This document shows positions 1 to 8,663 of a DNA stretch of 64,000 nt, one piece after another (the stretch's first letter is position 1; each line of letters opens with the position of its first letter). Under the pieces are notes generated by a model. That model was not told where the DNA came from. It did not search any database and saw nothing but the letters and a program-made list of their open reading frames with translations. Source of the DNA: Lysobacteraceae bacterium NML91-0213. Its GTDB lineage: Bacteria; Pseudomonadota; Gammaproteobacteria; Xanthomonadales; Xanthomonadaceae. The position numbers were made by a program, and so were the translations under genes. The stretch lies in the NCBI GenBank assembly GCA_002798175.1, contig NWQL01000002.1, positions 554,754-618,753 of the forward strand. The letters are read 5' to 3'.

Positions 1-113
1 TCGAAGGCATCAACAACACCATCAAGGTCATCAAGCGCCGGGCCTACGGCTACCGCGATCAGGAGTACTTCTTCCTGAAGATCCGCGCAGCCTTCCCCGG
101 TAATACGCGATGA
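1..113 (+). mobile_element. 3' end of an ISL3-family transposase gene (cut by window edge)
   Basis: The frame from base 3 to the TGA at 111-113 encodes 36 residues beginning EGINNTIKVIKRRAYGYRD and continuing through QEYFFLKI. This matches the C-terminal end of ISL3-family DDE transposases, where the last catalytic Glu sits in an E-G-x-N-N-x-I-K context. Only the C-terminus is visible, so it cannot be said whether the element is complete to the left. The transposase ends at its expected point, so the right end of the IS should lie within the next few dozen bases. I could not assign the terminal inverted repeat without the left end. Confidence 0.75.
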
Positions 114-144
114 ACCTTTTTTTTGCGCCAGGGGCGGTAGATGG

Positions 145-176
145 TCCGGCGCACCGGCCATGGCCGGTGCGCCGGA
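145..176. repeat. 32-bp perfect palindrome downstream of the IS transposase
   Basis: Each half is 16 bases (TCCGGCGCACCGGCCA and its complement) and they meet at 160/161 with no spacer. It lies 31 bases after the transposase stop, following a T8 run at 117-124. It could be a transcription terminator that insulates the pst operon from the IS, or part of the IS end. Its centre (CCGGCCATGGCCGG) resembles the inner palindromes of the repeat island near 58 kb. Confidence 0.6.
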
Positions 177-205
177 GCCGCATGGTCGGCGGTCCGCGCC
201 CGGCA

Positions 206-241
206 ATGTAATCAAGCTGAAACAAAAACATCATTTTATAT
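206..241 (+). promoter_or_regulatory. Candidate Pho box and -10 region of the pst operon
   Basis: Three 7-mers, ATGTAAT (206-212), CTGAAAC (217-223) and ACATCAT (228-234), are spaced at exactly 11 bases. Each resembles the PhoB half-site CTGTCAT. An AT-rich TTTATAT (235-241) follows and could serve as the -10 element. This is the only AT-rich stretch in the intergenic region and sits 45-80 bases upstream of pstS, as expected for PhoB control. The match to the consensus is partial and there is no phoBR in the window. Confidence 0.45.
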
Positions 242-285
242 GCGCATCCGCCGGTCAGCCGGCCTTCCATGAATCCGGAGTGCTC

Positions 286-1395
286 ATGAACCTCTCCCGA
301 GCCGGTCTGGCGACCCTGGCCCTGTCGATCACCATCGGCCTGGCTGCCTGCCAGCCTTCCGACAACGCCGGGAACGCAACCGGTGCACCCTCCGCGGACG
401 GCACCGCCACCCGGGGCAGCGGTAATCGCGTGGTGGCCGAGATTTCCGGCGCCGGCGCTTCCTTCATCTTCCCGCTGGTGTCCAAGTGGTCGGCGGACTA
501 CAACGCCGCTACCGGCCACCGCGTCAATTACCAGTCGATCGGATCGGGTGGTGGTATCGCCCAGATCAAGGCCGGCACGGTCGACTTCGGTTCCTCGGAC
601 CGTCCGCTCGACAGCAATGAGCTTTCGCAGGCGGGCCTGGGCCAGTTTCCGTCCGCGATCGGCGGCGTGGTCCCCGTGGTGAACATCGAAGGCCTCGCAC
701 CCGGCCAGTTGCGCCTGGACGGCCCGACCCTTGCGCGCATTTTCCTGGGCGAGATCACCACGTGGAACGATCCGGCGATCGTGGCGCTCAACGGGGGCAC
801 CTCGCTGCCCAGCGGCAAGATCAGCATCGTCCACCGCTCCGACGGCTCCGGCACCACGTTCAACTTCACCAACTACCTGTCCAAGGTCAGCCCGGAATGG
901 AAGTCCAGGGTCGGCGAAGGCACTACGGTCCAGTGGTCGACCGGCGTGGGCGGCAAGGGCAATGAAGGCGTGGCCTCGTACGTGCAGCAGATCCGCGGCT
1001 CGATCGGCTACGTGGAACTGGCCTACGCGCTGCAGAACAGCATGCCCTACGCCTCGCTGCGCAATGCCGCCGGCAACTGGGTGGAACCCAGTGAAGCAAG
1101 CTTCGCCGCGGCCGCCGAGACCGCGGACTGGGCGAACGCGCAGGACTTCAACCTGGTGATCACCGACGCCCCGGGCGCCGAGGCCTGGCCGATCACCGCC
1201 ACCAACTTCATGCTGATGCACAAGCAGCCGCGCGATGCGGAGCGCGCGCGCGCGACGCTCGAGTTCTTCCAGTGGGCGTTCGCCAACGGCAAGACCCAGG
1301 CCGCCGAGCTCCACTACGTGCCGTTGCCCGAGCCGCTTGTGCAGCAGGTGCAGGCGTACTGGCAGAGCGAGTTCGGCTTCCAGCCGCAGCAGTAA
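286..1395 (+). CDS. pstS: Phosphate ABC transporter periplasmic binding protein PstS
   Basis: Binds inorganic phosphate in the periplasm and delivers it to the PstCA channel. The start at 286 is chosen because it gives a lipoprotein signal (hydrophobic residues 6-18 then LAAC) and has CCGGAG 5-10 bases upstream; the frame stays open further left without a better start. The mature part begins with ISGAGASFIFPLVSKW, the typical PstS phosphate-loop start, and contains SDGSGTTFNF and GVGGKGNEGV, which are phosphate-contacting segments of the family. Length (369 aa) is normal. It is the first gene of pstSCAB-phoU, behind a candidate Pho box. Lipid anchoring (Cys after LAA) is predicted from sequence only. 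Confidence 0.96.
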   Translation: MNLSRAGLATLALSITIGLAACQPSDNAGNATGAPSADGTATRGSGNRVVAEISGAGASFIFPLVSKWSADYNAATGHRVNYQSIGSGGGIAQIKAGTVDFGSSDRPLDSNELSQAGLGQFPSAIGGVVPVVNIEGLAPGQLRLDGPTLARIFLGEITTWNDPAIVALNGGTSLPSGKISIVHRSDGSGTTFNFTNYLSKVSPEWKSRVGEGTTVQWSTGVGGKGNEGVASYVQQIRGSIGYVELAYALQNSMPYASLRNAAGNWVEPSEASFAAAAETADWANAQDFNLVITDAPGAEAWPITATNFMLMHKQPRDAERARATLEFFQWAFANGKTQAAELHYVPLPEPLVQQVQAYWQSEFGFQPQQ

Positions 1396-1416
1396 GGACC
1401 GGCCGACAGCCTGCGC

Positions 1417-2391
1417 ATGAACGCGATTTCCATCCCCGAGTCGCGGCCGGCCCCCACCGGTCGCGACATCCGCGATGCACGTGCGGACCGCCTGTTCCGC
1501 TGGGTACTCACCGGCACCGTGGTGTTCGTGCTGGTGGCGCTGGCCAGTGCCGCGCTTTCGATGCTGTGGGGCGGGCGTGACGTACTGGCCAGCCAGGGGC
1601 TGAGCTTTTTCTACTCGGCCGACTGGAACCCCGTCGAGAACAGGTACGGCGCCCTCGTGCCGATCTACGGCACGATCGTCACCGCGATGATCGCCATGTT
1701 GATCGGCGTGCCGGTGAGTTTCGGGATCGCGTTCTTCCTCACCGAGGTGGCGCCGCGCTGGATGCGTGGCCCGGTCGGCACCGCGATCGAACTGCTCGCC
1801 GGCATTCCCTCGATCATCTACGGCATGTGGGGTCTGTTCGTGCTGGTGCCGGTGATGACCGAGTACGTCACTCCCTGGCTCAACGACCACCTCGGCACCG
1901 TGCCCGGCATCGGCGTGCTGTTCCGGGGCCCGCCGCTGGGCATCGGCATGCTCACCGCCGGCTTCGTCCTGGCAATCATGATCATCCCGTTCATCTCGTC
2001 GGTGATGCGCGAGGTGTTCCTGACGGTCCCCACGCGGCTCAAGGAATCCGCCTATGCGCTCGGTGCGACGAAGTGGGAAGTCAGCTGGGACATCGTGCTG
2101 CCCTACACCCGGTCCGCGGTGATCGGCGGCGTGTTCCTCGGCCTGGGTCGTGCGCTGGGCGAGACGATGGCGGTGGCGTTCGTCATCGGCAATTCGGTCC
2201 GCCTGACGCCGTCCCTCCTCGAGCCGGGCACCACGATCGCGGCGCTGATCGCCAATGACTTCGGCGAGGCTACGGAGACCTACCGCTCGGCGCTGCTGCT
2301 GCTCGGCTTCGTGCTGTTCCTGGTGACGTTCGTGGTGCTCGCGATCGCCCGGTTCATGCTCATGCAACTGTCGCGCCGGGAGGGCACATGA
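1417..2391 (+). CDS. pstC: Phosphate ABC transporter permease PstC
   Basis: Inner-membrane permease of the high-affinity phosphate transporter, 324 aa with about six membrane helices. It carries the family region PVSFGIAFFLTEVAP and the cytoplasmic EAA-type loop (KESAYALGATKWEVSWDIVLP) by which permeases dock with the ATPase PstB. It starts 21 bases after pstS and its stop overlaps the start of pstA (ATGATG at 2388-2393), pointing to translational coupling. The N-terminal 25 residues are hydrophilic and cytosolic. Nothing suggests inactivation. Confidence 0.96.
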   Translation: MNAISIPESRPAPTGRDIRDARADRLFRWVLTGTVVFVLVALASAALSMLWGGRDVLASQGLSFFYSADWNPVENRYGALVPIYGTIVTAMIAMLIGVPVSFGIAFFLTEVAPRWMRGPVGTAIELLAGIPSIIYGMWGLFVLVPVMTEYVTPWLNDHLGTVPGIGVLFRGPPLGIGMLTAGFVLAIMIIPFISSVMREVFLTVPTRLKESAYALGATKWEVSWDIVLPYTRSAVIGGVFLGLGRALGETMAVAFVIGNSVRLTPSLLEPGTTIAALIANDFGEATETYRSALLLLGFVLFLVTFVVLAIARFMLMQLSRREGT

Positions 2392-3275
2392 TGGCCGCGA
2401 ACGGGAGCCACGTCGCGCGCGGATCCGATGCGCTCTACCTGCGCCGGCGCATCCGCAACGTCATCGCCATCGTGCTGTCCGTGCTCACCGCATGCTTCGG
2501 CCTGTTCTTCCTCGGCTGGATCCTCTGGACGCTGGTGGCCAAGGCGGCCGGCGGCATCAACATCGAGCTCTTCACGCAGATGACGCCGCCGCCGATGGTC
2601 GAAGGCGGCCTGCTCAACGCGTTCTTCGGAAGTGCGGTGATGTGCGCCCTGGCGATCGGCATCGGCACGCCGCTGGGCGTGGCCGCGGGAACGTGGCTCG
2701 CCGAGTACGGCGGCGCACGCAAGATCGGCATCGTGGTGCGTTTCGTCAACGACATCCTGCTGTCGGCACCGTCGATCGTGCTCGGACTGTTCGTCTACAC
2801 CCTGTTCGTGATGCAGACCGGGGGCCGCTTCTCGGGACTCGCCGGCGCGATCGCCCTGGCCTTCATCGTATTGCCGGTGGTGGTACGCACCACCGACGAA
2901 ATGCTGCGCCTGGTCCCGACGCAGATGCGCGAGGCCGCACTGTCGTTGGGCATTCCGCAGTGGAAGGTCATCGTGCAGGTGCTGTACCGGAGCGCGATGG
3001 CAGGTATCGTGACCGGCGTGCTGCTGGCCCTGGCCCGCATTTCGGGCGAAACCGCGCCACTGCTGTTCACCGCCTTCGGCAACCAGTACTGGAACAGCGA
3101 CATCATGCGTCCGATGGCGAGCGTTCCGGTGGTGATGTACCAGTACGCCGGCAGCCCGTATGAATCCTGGCAGCAGCTTGCGTGGGCCGGCGCACTGGTG
3201 CTGACCGCGTTCGTGCTGGTTGTCAGCCTGCTCGCACGCGTGCTGCTGCTGCGCAACCGCATCACCAACGACTGA
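2388..3275 (+). CDS. pstA: Phosphate ABC transporter permease PstA
   Basis: Second permease subunit of the Pst transporter (295 aa, about six membrane helices). It shows the PstA-type segments TPLGVAAGTWLAEYG and the EAA loop REAALSLGIPQWKVIVQVLY, followed by the conserved SGETAPLLFTAFG. Two adjacent ATG codons (2388 and 2391) could serve as start; the first overlaps the pstC stop by four bases. It pairs with PstC to form the phosphate channel and is followed six bases later by pstB. Confidence 0.96.
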   Translation: MMAANGSHVARGSDALYLRRRIRNVIAIVLSVLTACFGLFFLGWILWTLVAKAAGGINIELFTQMTPPPMVEGGLLNAFFGSAVMCALAIGIGTPLGVAAGTWLAEYGGARKIGIVVRFVNDILLSAPSIVLGLFVYTLFVMQTGGRFSGLAGAIALAFIVLPVVVRTTDEMLRLVPTQMREAALSLGIPQWKVIVQVLYRSAMAGIVTGVLLALARISGETAPLLFTAFGNQYWNSDIMRPMASVPVVMYQYAGSPYESWQQLAWAGALVLTAFVLVVSLLARVLLLRNRITND

Positions 3276-3281
3276 CCCGCC

Positions 3282-4136
3282 ATGACCTTCCTCGCGACGG
3301 ACCTGTCCATGAACGAATCCACCGCCCACGCGCCGCAGCGGATCCAGCTCGCGACGCCCGAACGCGCGACGCAGGCCGATGCTCCGGTGAAGATCGCCGC
3401 ACGCAACCTGGACTTCCATTACGGCAAGTTCCACGCGCTCAAGGGCATCAACATCGAGATTCCGGAGAAGCGGGTCACGGCGATGATCGGGCCGTCGGGC
3501 TGCGGCAAATCCACCCTGCTTCGCGTCTTCAACCGAATCTACGCCCTCTATCCCGGCATGCAGGCCAGCGGCGAGGTGCTGCTGGACGGCGAGAACGTGC
3601 TCGCGCCGAAGTATCCGCTCAACCGCCTGCGCAGCAAGGTCGGCATGGTGTTCCAGAAGCCGGTGCCGTTCCCGATGACGATCTACGAGAACATCGCCTA
3701 CGCGATCCGCCACCACGAGAAGCTGTCCAGGGCGCAGATGCACGAGCGCGTCGAACTCGCCCTGCGGCAGGCGGCGCTGTGGGACGAGGTGAAGGACAAG
3801 CTCGGCCAGAACGCGCTCGGCCTGTCCGGTGGCCAGCAGCAGCGCCTGTGCATCGCACGCGCCGTGGCGCTGCGGCCCGACGTGCTGCTCCTCGACGAGC
3901 CGACGTCCGCGCTGGACCCGATCTCCACCAGCCGCATCGAGCAACTGGTGGAGGAGCTCAAGCGCGACTACACGATCGTCATCGTCACCCACAACATGCA
4001 ACAGGCCGCGCGCGTCTCGGACTTCACCGCCTTCATGTACCTCGGGGACATGATCGAGCACGACACCACGCAGGCGATCTTCTCCAACCCCTCGAAGCAG
4101 CAGACCGAGGACTACATCACCGGCCGGTTCGGCTGA
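3282..4136 (+). CDS. pstB: Phosphate ABC transporter ATP-binding protein PstB
   Basis: ATPase that powers phosphate import (284 aa). Walker A is GPSGCGKS at residues 70-77, the ABC signature is LSGGQQQR, and Walker B with its glutamate is [13 protein letters not shown]; the switch His is in IVTHNMQQA. The first 35-40 residues extend beyond most PstB proteins; an in-frame ATG at 3309 (MNESTAHAP) is an alternative start. It is the fourth gene of the pst operon, with phoU 61 bases downstream. Confidence 0.96.
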   Translation: MTFLATDLSMNESTAHAPQRIQLATPERATQADAPVKIAARNLDFHYGKFHALKGINIEIPEKRVTAMIGPSGCGKSTLLRVFNRIYALYPGMQASGEVLLDGENVLAPKYPLNRLRSKVGMVFQKPVPFPMTIYENIAYAIRHHEKLSRAQMHERVELALRQAALWDEVKDKLGQNALGLSGGQQQRLCIARAVALRPDVLLLDEPTSALDPISTSRIEQLVEELKRDYTIVIVTHNMQQAARVSDFTAFMYLGDMIEHDTTQAIFSNPSKQQTEDYITGRFG

Positions 4137-4197
4137 CGTTGCCATTCGTGCCCGCACGCTTCGCAGCCGCCCGGACCACCCCTCTCGGGAACCTCCC

Positions 4198-4902
4198 ATG
4201 ACCACGCAGCCCCACAACCATATCGTCAAGAGCTACGACGACGAACGCCAGCGCCTGCTGGCGGAGATCCTGCGGATGGGCGAAATGGCTGCGTCGCAGC
4301 TGGAAGCGGCACTCGACGTGATCGAGCGTCGTGACGACAGCGCCGCGGCGCGCGTCGTCGCCAACGACGAGGCGATCGATGCGCTGGAAAAGGAGATCAG
4401 CCATGACGTCATGCGCCTGGCGCTGCGCGGCCCGCTGGCGCGCGACCTGCGCGAGATCCTCGCGGCCCTGCGGGTGTCGTCGGACATCGAGCGGATCGGC
4501 GACTACGCGGCCAATGCCGCCAAGCGGTCGGTGGCACTCAACCAGTCACCGCCGCTGCCGCTGACCCGCGGCCTCAACGGGCTGGCCGAGCTTGCCGTGC
4601 GCCAGCTGCGCGAGGTGCTGGTGGCCTATCGCGACCTGGACGCCGACGCCGCGCAGCGGGTGCGGGAATCCGACGCCGAACTGGACGCGCGCTACACCGG
4701 TCTGTTCCGCGAGCTGCTGACCTACATGATGGAAGACGCACGCTCGATCACACCGTGCACGCACCTGCTGTTCATCGCCAAGAACCTCGAGCGCATTGGC
4801 GACCACGCCACCAACATCGCCGAGAACGTGTGGTTCCTGGTGCATGGCGACGACAGCCTGCCGCCGCGCGAGAAGCGCGATACGACCAACACCGTGGGTT
4901 GA
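4198..4902 (+). CDS. phoU: Phosphate signalling complex protein PhoU
   Basis: Links PstSCAB activity to the PhoR-PhoB two-component system and restrains the Pho response when phosphate is plentiful. The 234-aa protein consists of the two PhoU three-helix repeats. Each ends in the metal-binding-type motif: SSDIERIGDYAANAAK near residues 97-112 and KNLERIGDHATNIAE near residues 197-211. It starts with MTTQPHNHIVKSYDDE, typical of PhoU, and lies at the end of the operon, converging with the Nudix gene on the other strand. The partner genes phoB and phoR are not in this window. Confidence 0.96.
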   Translation: MTTQPHNHIVKSYDDERQRLLAEILRMGEMAASQLEAALDVIERRDDSAAARVVANDEAIDALEKEISHDVMRLALRGPLARDLREILAALRVSSDIERIGDYAANAAKRSVALNQSPPLPLTRGLNGLAELAVRQLREVLVAYRDLDADAAQRVRESDAELDARYTGLFRELLTYMMEDARSITPCTHLLFIAKNLERIGDHATNIAENVWFLVHGDDSLPPREKRDTTNTVG

Positions 4903-4965
4903 GGCGAGAAGTTCGTCCTGGAGCGAGCGGGTACGCGGCCCTGGACGCGCGTCCATCCCGCCGCG

Positions 4966-5559
4966 TCACGACGTGAGGGATGCCGCTTCCCTCTCCTTCC
5001 GCACAAGCCACTTGCGCGCCATCCGCCGGAGTGAGGGGTCGGCCGCGTTGTCTGTCGCAACGCGATCGATCGGTCGCCATGCAAGCGCATGCGACTCCTC
5101 GCTGACCACGAAGTTCTCATCGGTACCCGCCCGCACGACGTAACGCACGTCGTGGTGCCAGTGCCCGGGCACGTCGGTGCGCGCCGGGATCCAGTGCCGG
5201 TCGAGGTCGAAGATGGCCGGCTCCACCGTCAACCCGCTCAGCCCGGTTTCCTCGCAGGCTTCGCGCAGCGCCGAGGCCGCAAGGTCGCGATCGCCGTCGG
5301 CATGCCCGCCCGGCTGCAGCCAGCGGTCGAGCTTGCGGTGGTGGGTGAGCAGGGTGCGCGTGCCATCCATGCTGACCAGCCACGCCGACGCCGTGAAGTG
5401 GCCGGCGAGGCGTTCGCGCACGAAGGGATCGTCGACGTCGTCGACCAGTGCGATGAATGCGCCGGCCACATCGGCTTCTTCCGGCCAGCGGCGCGCGTAA
5501 TCGGCGAAGGCCGCGAGCAGCGTCCGCGACGGTGTGTCGACAGGCATGACCAATGGCAT
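4966..5559 (-). CDS. Nudix hydrolase
   Basis: Likely hydrolyses a nucleoside diphosphate-linked substrate; the substrate cannot be told from sequence. The Nudix box is LQPGGHADGDRD followed by REACEETGL. The core REUXEEXGU is intact, while the usual first Glu of the box is replaced (the G-x5-E position holds Arg), a variant seen in this GGHADGD-type subgroup. I chose the ATG at 5559 (MPLVMPVDTPSR); a second ATG at 5547 is equally possible. The frame stays open a further 140 bases upstream, but that part looks non-coding. It is divergent from the permease at 5715. Confidence 0.8.
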   Translation of the reverse strand: MPLVMPVDTPSRTLLAAFADYARRWPEEADVAGAFIALVDDVDDPFVRERLAGHFTASAWLVSMDGTRTLLTHHRKLDRWLQPGGHADGDRDLAASALREACEETGLSGLTVEPAIFDLDRHWIPARTDVPGHWHHDVRYVVRAGTDENFVVSEESHALAWRPIDRVATDNAADPSLRRMARKWLVRKEREAASLTS

Positions 5560-5714
5560 ACGGAGTGGCGGAAAGCGCACGATTATCCATGGCTTCACGC
5601 GCTTGTGATCCCGTTGCAGCTTTGGCAAGGTACGGCGGTTGCGTTCCCGGGGGGAGCGCGCACCGCAGGCGTCGGCTGCCGACGTCCCGCTCGCATTCAA
5701 CGCTGGGGAACAAC

Positions 5715-7184
5715 ATGCTCAGAGACCTCTTCAGGGTCAAACCGGTCGAAGCCGCACCGCGGGTGGACGCGGGTGAACCAGTCGAAGGGAGTCTCCAGGG
5801 CGAAGCCCAACTCAAGCGCACCCTCACCGCGAAGCACCTGGTGCTGCTCGGGCTCGGCGCGGTCATTGGCGCCGGCATCTTCGTGCTGACCGGCCAGGCC
5901 GCGGCCAACCACGCCGGCCCGGCGATCATGCTGAGCTTCGTCATCGCCGGCATCGCCTGCGCCCTGGCCGGCCTGTGCTATGCCGAGTTTGCGGCGCTGC
6001 TGCCGGTCTCGGGCAGTGCGTATTCGTATTCCTATGCCACGCTGGGCGAATTCGTCGCCTGGTTCATCGGCTGGTGCCTGGTGCTCGAATACCTGTTCGC
6101 CTCCTCCACGGTGGCGGTCGGCTGGTCCGGGTATCTCGTGAGCTTCCTCACGTCGACGCTGGGGATACCCTTCCCCGCTGAACTCGCCGGCGCCCCGATC
6201 GCCTGGGAGAACGGCGGCTTCGTCCGCACCGCCAACATGTTCAACCTGCCGGCGGTGGTGATCGTCGCCGCGGTGAGCGGGCTGTGCTACGTGGGCATCA
6301 CCCAGTCGGCGTTCGCCAACGCCATCGTCGTGGCGATCAAGGTCACCGTCATCGCCGCCTTCCTGGGGGTGGGCATCTTCTACGTCGACCCCGCCAACTG
6401 GACGCCCTTCATTCCCGAGAACACCGGCCCCGGCCAGTTCGGCATGGAAGGCGTGTTCCGCGCCGCGACCGTGGTGTTCTTCGCCTACATCGGCTTCGAC
6501 GCGGTCTCCACCGCGGCCGGTGAAGCGAAGAATCCGCAGCGCGACATGCCGATCGGCATCCTGGGTTCGCTGGCGCTGTGCACACTGATCTACATCGCCG
6601 TGTGCGCGGTGCTGACCGGCATGATGCCCTACAACCTCCTCAACACCGCCAAACCGGTGGCGACGGCGCTGGAGCCCTACGCGGAACTCGCCTGGCTGAA
6701 GACCGCTGTCGAGATCGGCGCGATCGCCGGCCTGTCGTCGGTGATCCTGGTGATGCTGATGGCGCAGCCGCGCATCTTCTACACGATGTCGCGCGACGGC
6801 CTGCTGCCGAAGATCTTCGGCAAGGTGCACCCGAAGCACCACACGCCCTACGTCGGTACGATCATCGTCGGCATCGCGGCCTGCCTGCTGGCCGGCCTGA
6901 TGCCGCTGAGCGTACTGGGCGAGCTGGTCTCGATGGGCACCCTGGTCGCGTTCGCCACCGTGTGCCTGGGCGTGCTGGTGCTGCGCCGCACCCGTCCGGA
7001 GCTGCACCGTCCGTTCCGCGTGCCCGCGGCGACGATCATCTGCCCGCTCGGCTTCCTCGCCTGCATGTTCCTGTTCTCCCAGTCGTTCCTGGAGCACTGG
7101 AAGCTGTTCACCGCGTGGACCTTCGTCGGCATGCTGATCTACTTCTTCTACGGCCGCCGCAACAGCAAGCTCAACACCCGTTGA
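5715..7184 (+). CDS. APC-family amino acid permease, cationic amino acid transporter type
   Basis: Inner-membrane amino acid transporter (489 aa, 12 or more helices). The first helix carries LGLGAVIGAGIFVLTGQAA, the unwound substrate-binding GAGIF motif of the APC superfamily. Later come FFAYIGFDAVSTAAGEAKNP, diagnostic of the CAT/YfnA subfamily, and PRIFYTMSRDGLLP. Substrate is probably a cationic or broad-range amino acid, by family only. The start ATG at 5715 follows GGGGAAC and gives the usual short cytoplasmic N-terminus of about 40 residues. A strong hairpin follows the stop. Confidence 0.88.
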   Translation: MLRDLFRVKPVEAAPRVDAGEPVEGSLQGEAQLKRTLTAKHLVLLGLGAVIGAGIFVLTGQAAANHAGPAIMLSFVIAGIACALAGLCYAEFAALLPVSGSAYSYSYATLGEFVAWFIGWCLVLEYLFASSTVAVGWSGYLVSFLTSTLGIPFPAELAGAPIAWENGGFVRTANMFNLPAVVIVAAVSGLCYVGITQSAFANAIVVAIKVTVIAAFLGVGIFYVDPANWTPFIPENTGPGQFGMEGVFRAATVVFFAYIGFDAVSTAAGEAKNPQRDMPIGILGSLALCTLIYIAVCAVLTGMMPYNLLNTAKPVATALEPYAELAWLKTAVEIGAIAGLSSVILVMLMAQPRIFYTMSRDGLLPKIFGKVHPKHHTPYVGTIIVGIAACLLAGLMPLSVLGELVSMGTLVAFATVCLGVLVLRRTRPELHRPFRVPAATIICPLGFLACMFLFSQSFLEHWKLFTAWTFVGMLIYFFYGRRNSKLNTR

Positions 7185-7193
7185 TGCACGACC

Positions 7194-7222
7194 GCCCCGG
7201 CCCGCCGCGTGCGGGCCGGGGC
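7194..7222 (+). terminator. Hairpin terminator after the CAT-type permease
   Basis: A perfect 12-bp stem, GCCCCGGCCCGC (7194-7205) with its complement (7211-7222), closes a CGCGT loop. It begins ten bases after the permease stop and is followed by GTGTTT. The T-run is weak, but the stem is very strong. It separates the two permease genes. Confidence 0.6.
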
Positions 7223-7266
7223 GTGTTTCCCGCACCTGCAGGGTGCCCTTCCAGCTGGATGCGCGG

Positions 7267-8568
7267 ATGTCCACCGTCTCCACGGCCAAGAAGATCGGCC
7301 CAGTGCTTGCGACCTTCATGGTCGCCAACAACATGATCGGCTCGGGGTTCTTCCTGCTGCCGGCCACGCTGGCCCGTTCCGGCGCGATCACCGCGCTGAG
7401 CTGGCTGCTGGCGACCTGCCTGGCGGTGGTGCTGGGCGCGGCCTTCGCCCGCCTGGCGCGGCAGCACCCGGAAATGAACTCGCCCGACGACTACGTGCGC
7501 CCGGTGCTCGGGCGTGACTTCGGCTTCCTCACCAGCACCCTGTACTGGGTGTCGTCGTGGATCGGCAACAACGCCATCGCGGTGGCGGCGTTCGGATACC
7601 TGATCCTGCTGCTGCCGATCGAGGATGGCTACGGCGTGCGCCTGGCCGGACAGCTGCTGCTGATCTGGCTGATGTTCGCGCTCAACATGATGGGTCCGCG
7701 GCCGATTGCCCGCTTCCAGTCGTTCTGCGTGGTGTTCGGGCTGCTGCCGGTGGCCGCCGTGCTGATCGCCGGCTGGGCAAGCTTCGACCAGGGCATCTAC
7801 CGCGCGGCCTGGAATGTCTCCGGCGAATCGGATGCGGCGGTGGTGTTCGGCTCGCTGGCGCCGATCTTCTGGGCCTTCATCGGCCTGGAGACAGGCGCGA
7901 TGGTGGCCGGCGTGGTGGACGACCCCGACCGCAACGTGCCGCGCGCCACCATCGGCGGCGTGCTGATCGCGGGCACCGTATACCTGGTGTCGTCGGTGCT
8001 GATGATGGGGATCGTTCCGGCCGACGTGCTGGCCGACTCCAGCGCGCCGTTCGCACTGGTCGCCGGCGAGATGTTCGGCGCCTGGGCAATCCCGGTGATC
8101 GCCGCCGCGGCCGCGATCAAGGCCACCGGCACCCTCGGCGGCTGGATGCTGGTGTCCGGCGAGACCGGCGCGCGCGCCGCGCAACGCGGCTACCTGCCGT
8201 CCATCTTCGGCCGCCTGCGCGCGAACGGTTCGGCGGGCTGGGGACTGTTCATCGTGGCGCTGTCGATGAGCGCGATCGCGGTGGTGACGATGGCGTCCAC
8301 CGTCGGTGCGCAGTTCGAGGTCATCATCGAGATGGTGGTGATGCTGGTGGTGATGGCCTATGCCACCGCCGGCGTCGCCCTGTTGCTGGGCACCCGCGAA
8401 CGGCCCTCGGGGCGTCGCGAACGCCTGCTCGGCATGGGGGCGCTGGTGGCCTGCGGCCTGCTGGTGTGGTCGACCCCGGTTGACACGCTGATCGGCTCGC
8501 TGGTGATCGCGCTGCTGGCCTGGGCCGCCTATCGGGGCTTCGCACGGCGGGGTGCGGAGACCGCCTGA
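7267..8568 (+). CDS. APC-family amino acid permease, AdiC/PotE-like
   Basis: Inner-membrane amino acid or polyamine transporter of about 433 aa with 12 predicted helices. The first helix has NNMIGSGFFLLPATLA, the GSG-type binding motif shared with the arginine/agmatine antiporter AdiC and with PotE/CadB. It also has PIFWAFIGLETGAMVAGVVDDPDRNVPRA in the sixth-helix region (the AdiC W-x-F-x-G-x-E area). A GTG at 7243 in frame would add eight residues; I prefer the ATG at 7267. No decarboxylase gene is adjacent, so an acid-resistance antiporter role is not supported by context. Confidence 0.85.
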   Translation: MSTVSTAKKIGPVLATFMVANNMIGSGFFLLPATLARSGAITALSWLLATCLAVVLGAAFARLARQHPEMNSPDDYVRPVLGRDFGFLTSTLYWVSSWIGNNAIAVAAFGYLILLLPIEDGYGVRLAGQLLLIWLMFALNMMGPRPIARFQSFCVVFGLLPVAAVLIAGWASFDQGIYRAAWNVSGESDAAVVFGSLAPIFWAFIGLETGAMVAGVVDDPDRNVPRATIGGVLIAGTVYLVSSVLMMGIVPADVLADSSAPFALVAGEMFGAWAIPVIAAAAAIKATGTLGGWMLVSGETGARAAQRGYLPSIFGRLRANGSAGWGLFIVALSMSAIAVVTMASTVGAQFEVIIEMVVMLVVMAYATAGVALLLGTRERPSGRRERLLGMGALVACGLLVWSTPVDTLIGSLVIALLAWAAYRGFARRGAETA

Positions 8569-8603
8569 GGCGGCTCCAACCCGGCACCCGGTGCGACGCC
8601 AAC

Positions 8604-8629
8604 GCGGTAGCAGCGCCCGAAGCTACCGC
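8604..8629. terminator. Hairpin between convergent permease and symporter genes
   Basis: GCGGTAGC (8604-8611) pairs perfectly with GCTACCGC (8622-8629) around a ten-base loop. It lies in the 95-base gap between two genes that end towards each other, where a shared bidirectional terminator is expected. There is no T-run. Confidence 0.4.
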
Positions 8630-8663
8630 CCGGCCGGGCCGCGCCCGGGGCGCAACGCAGGCG

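Noticed and set aside
31-2367. Long open frame of 778 codons on the minus strand across the pst genes
   Set aside because: Composition is His/Arg/Gln-rich without any domain, and it is antisense to pstS and pstC. High GC removes stop codons and makes such shadow frames common.
4942-4955. TGGACGCGCGTCCA palindrome as pst operon terminator
   Set aside because: Perfect but without loop or T-run and only 14 bases; too weak to call.
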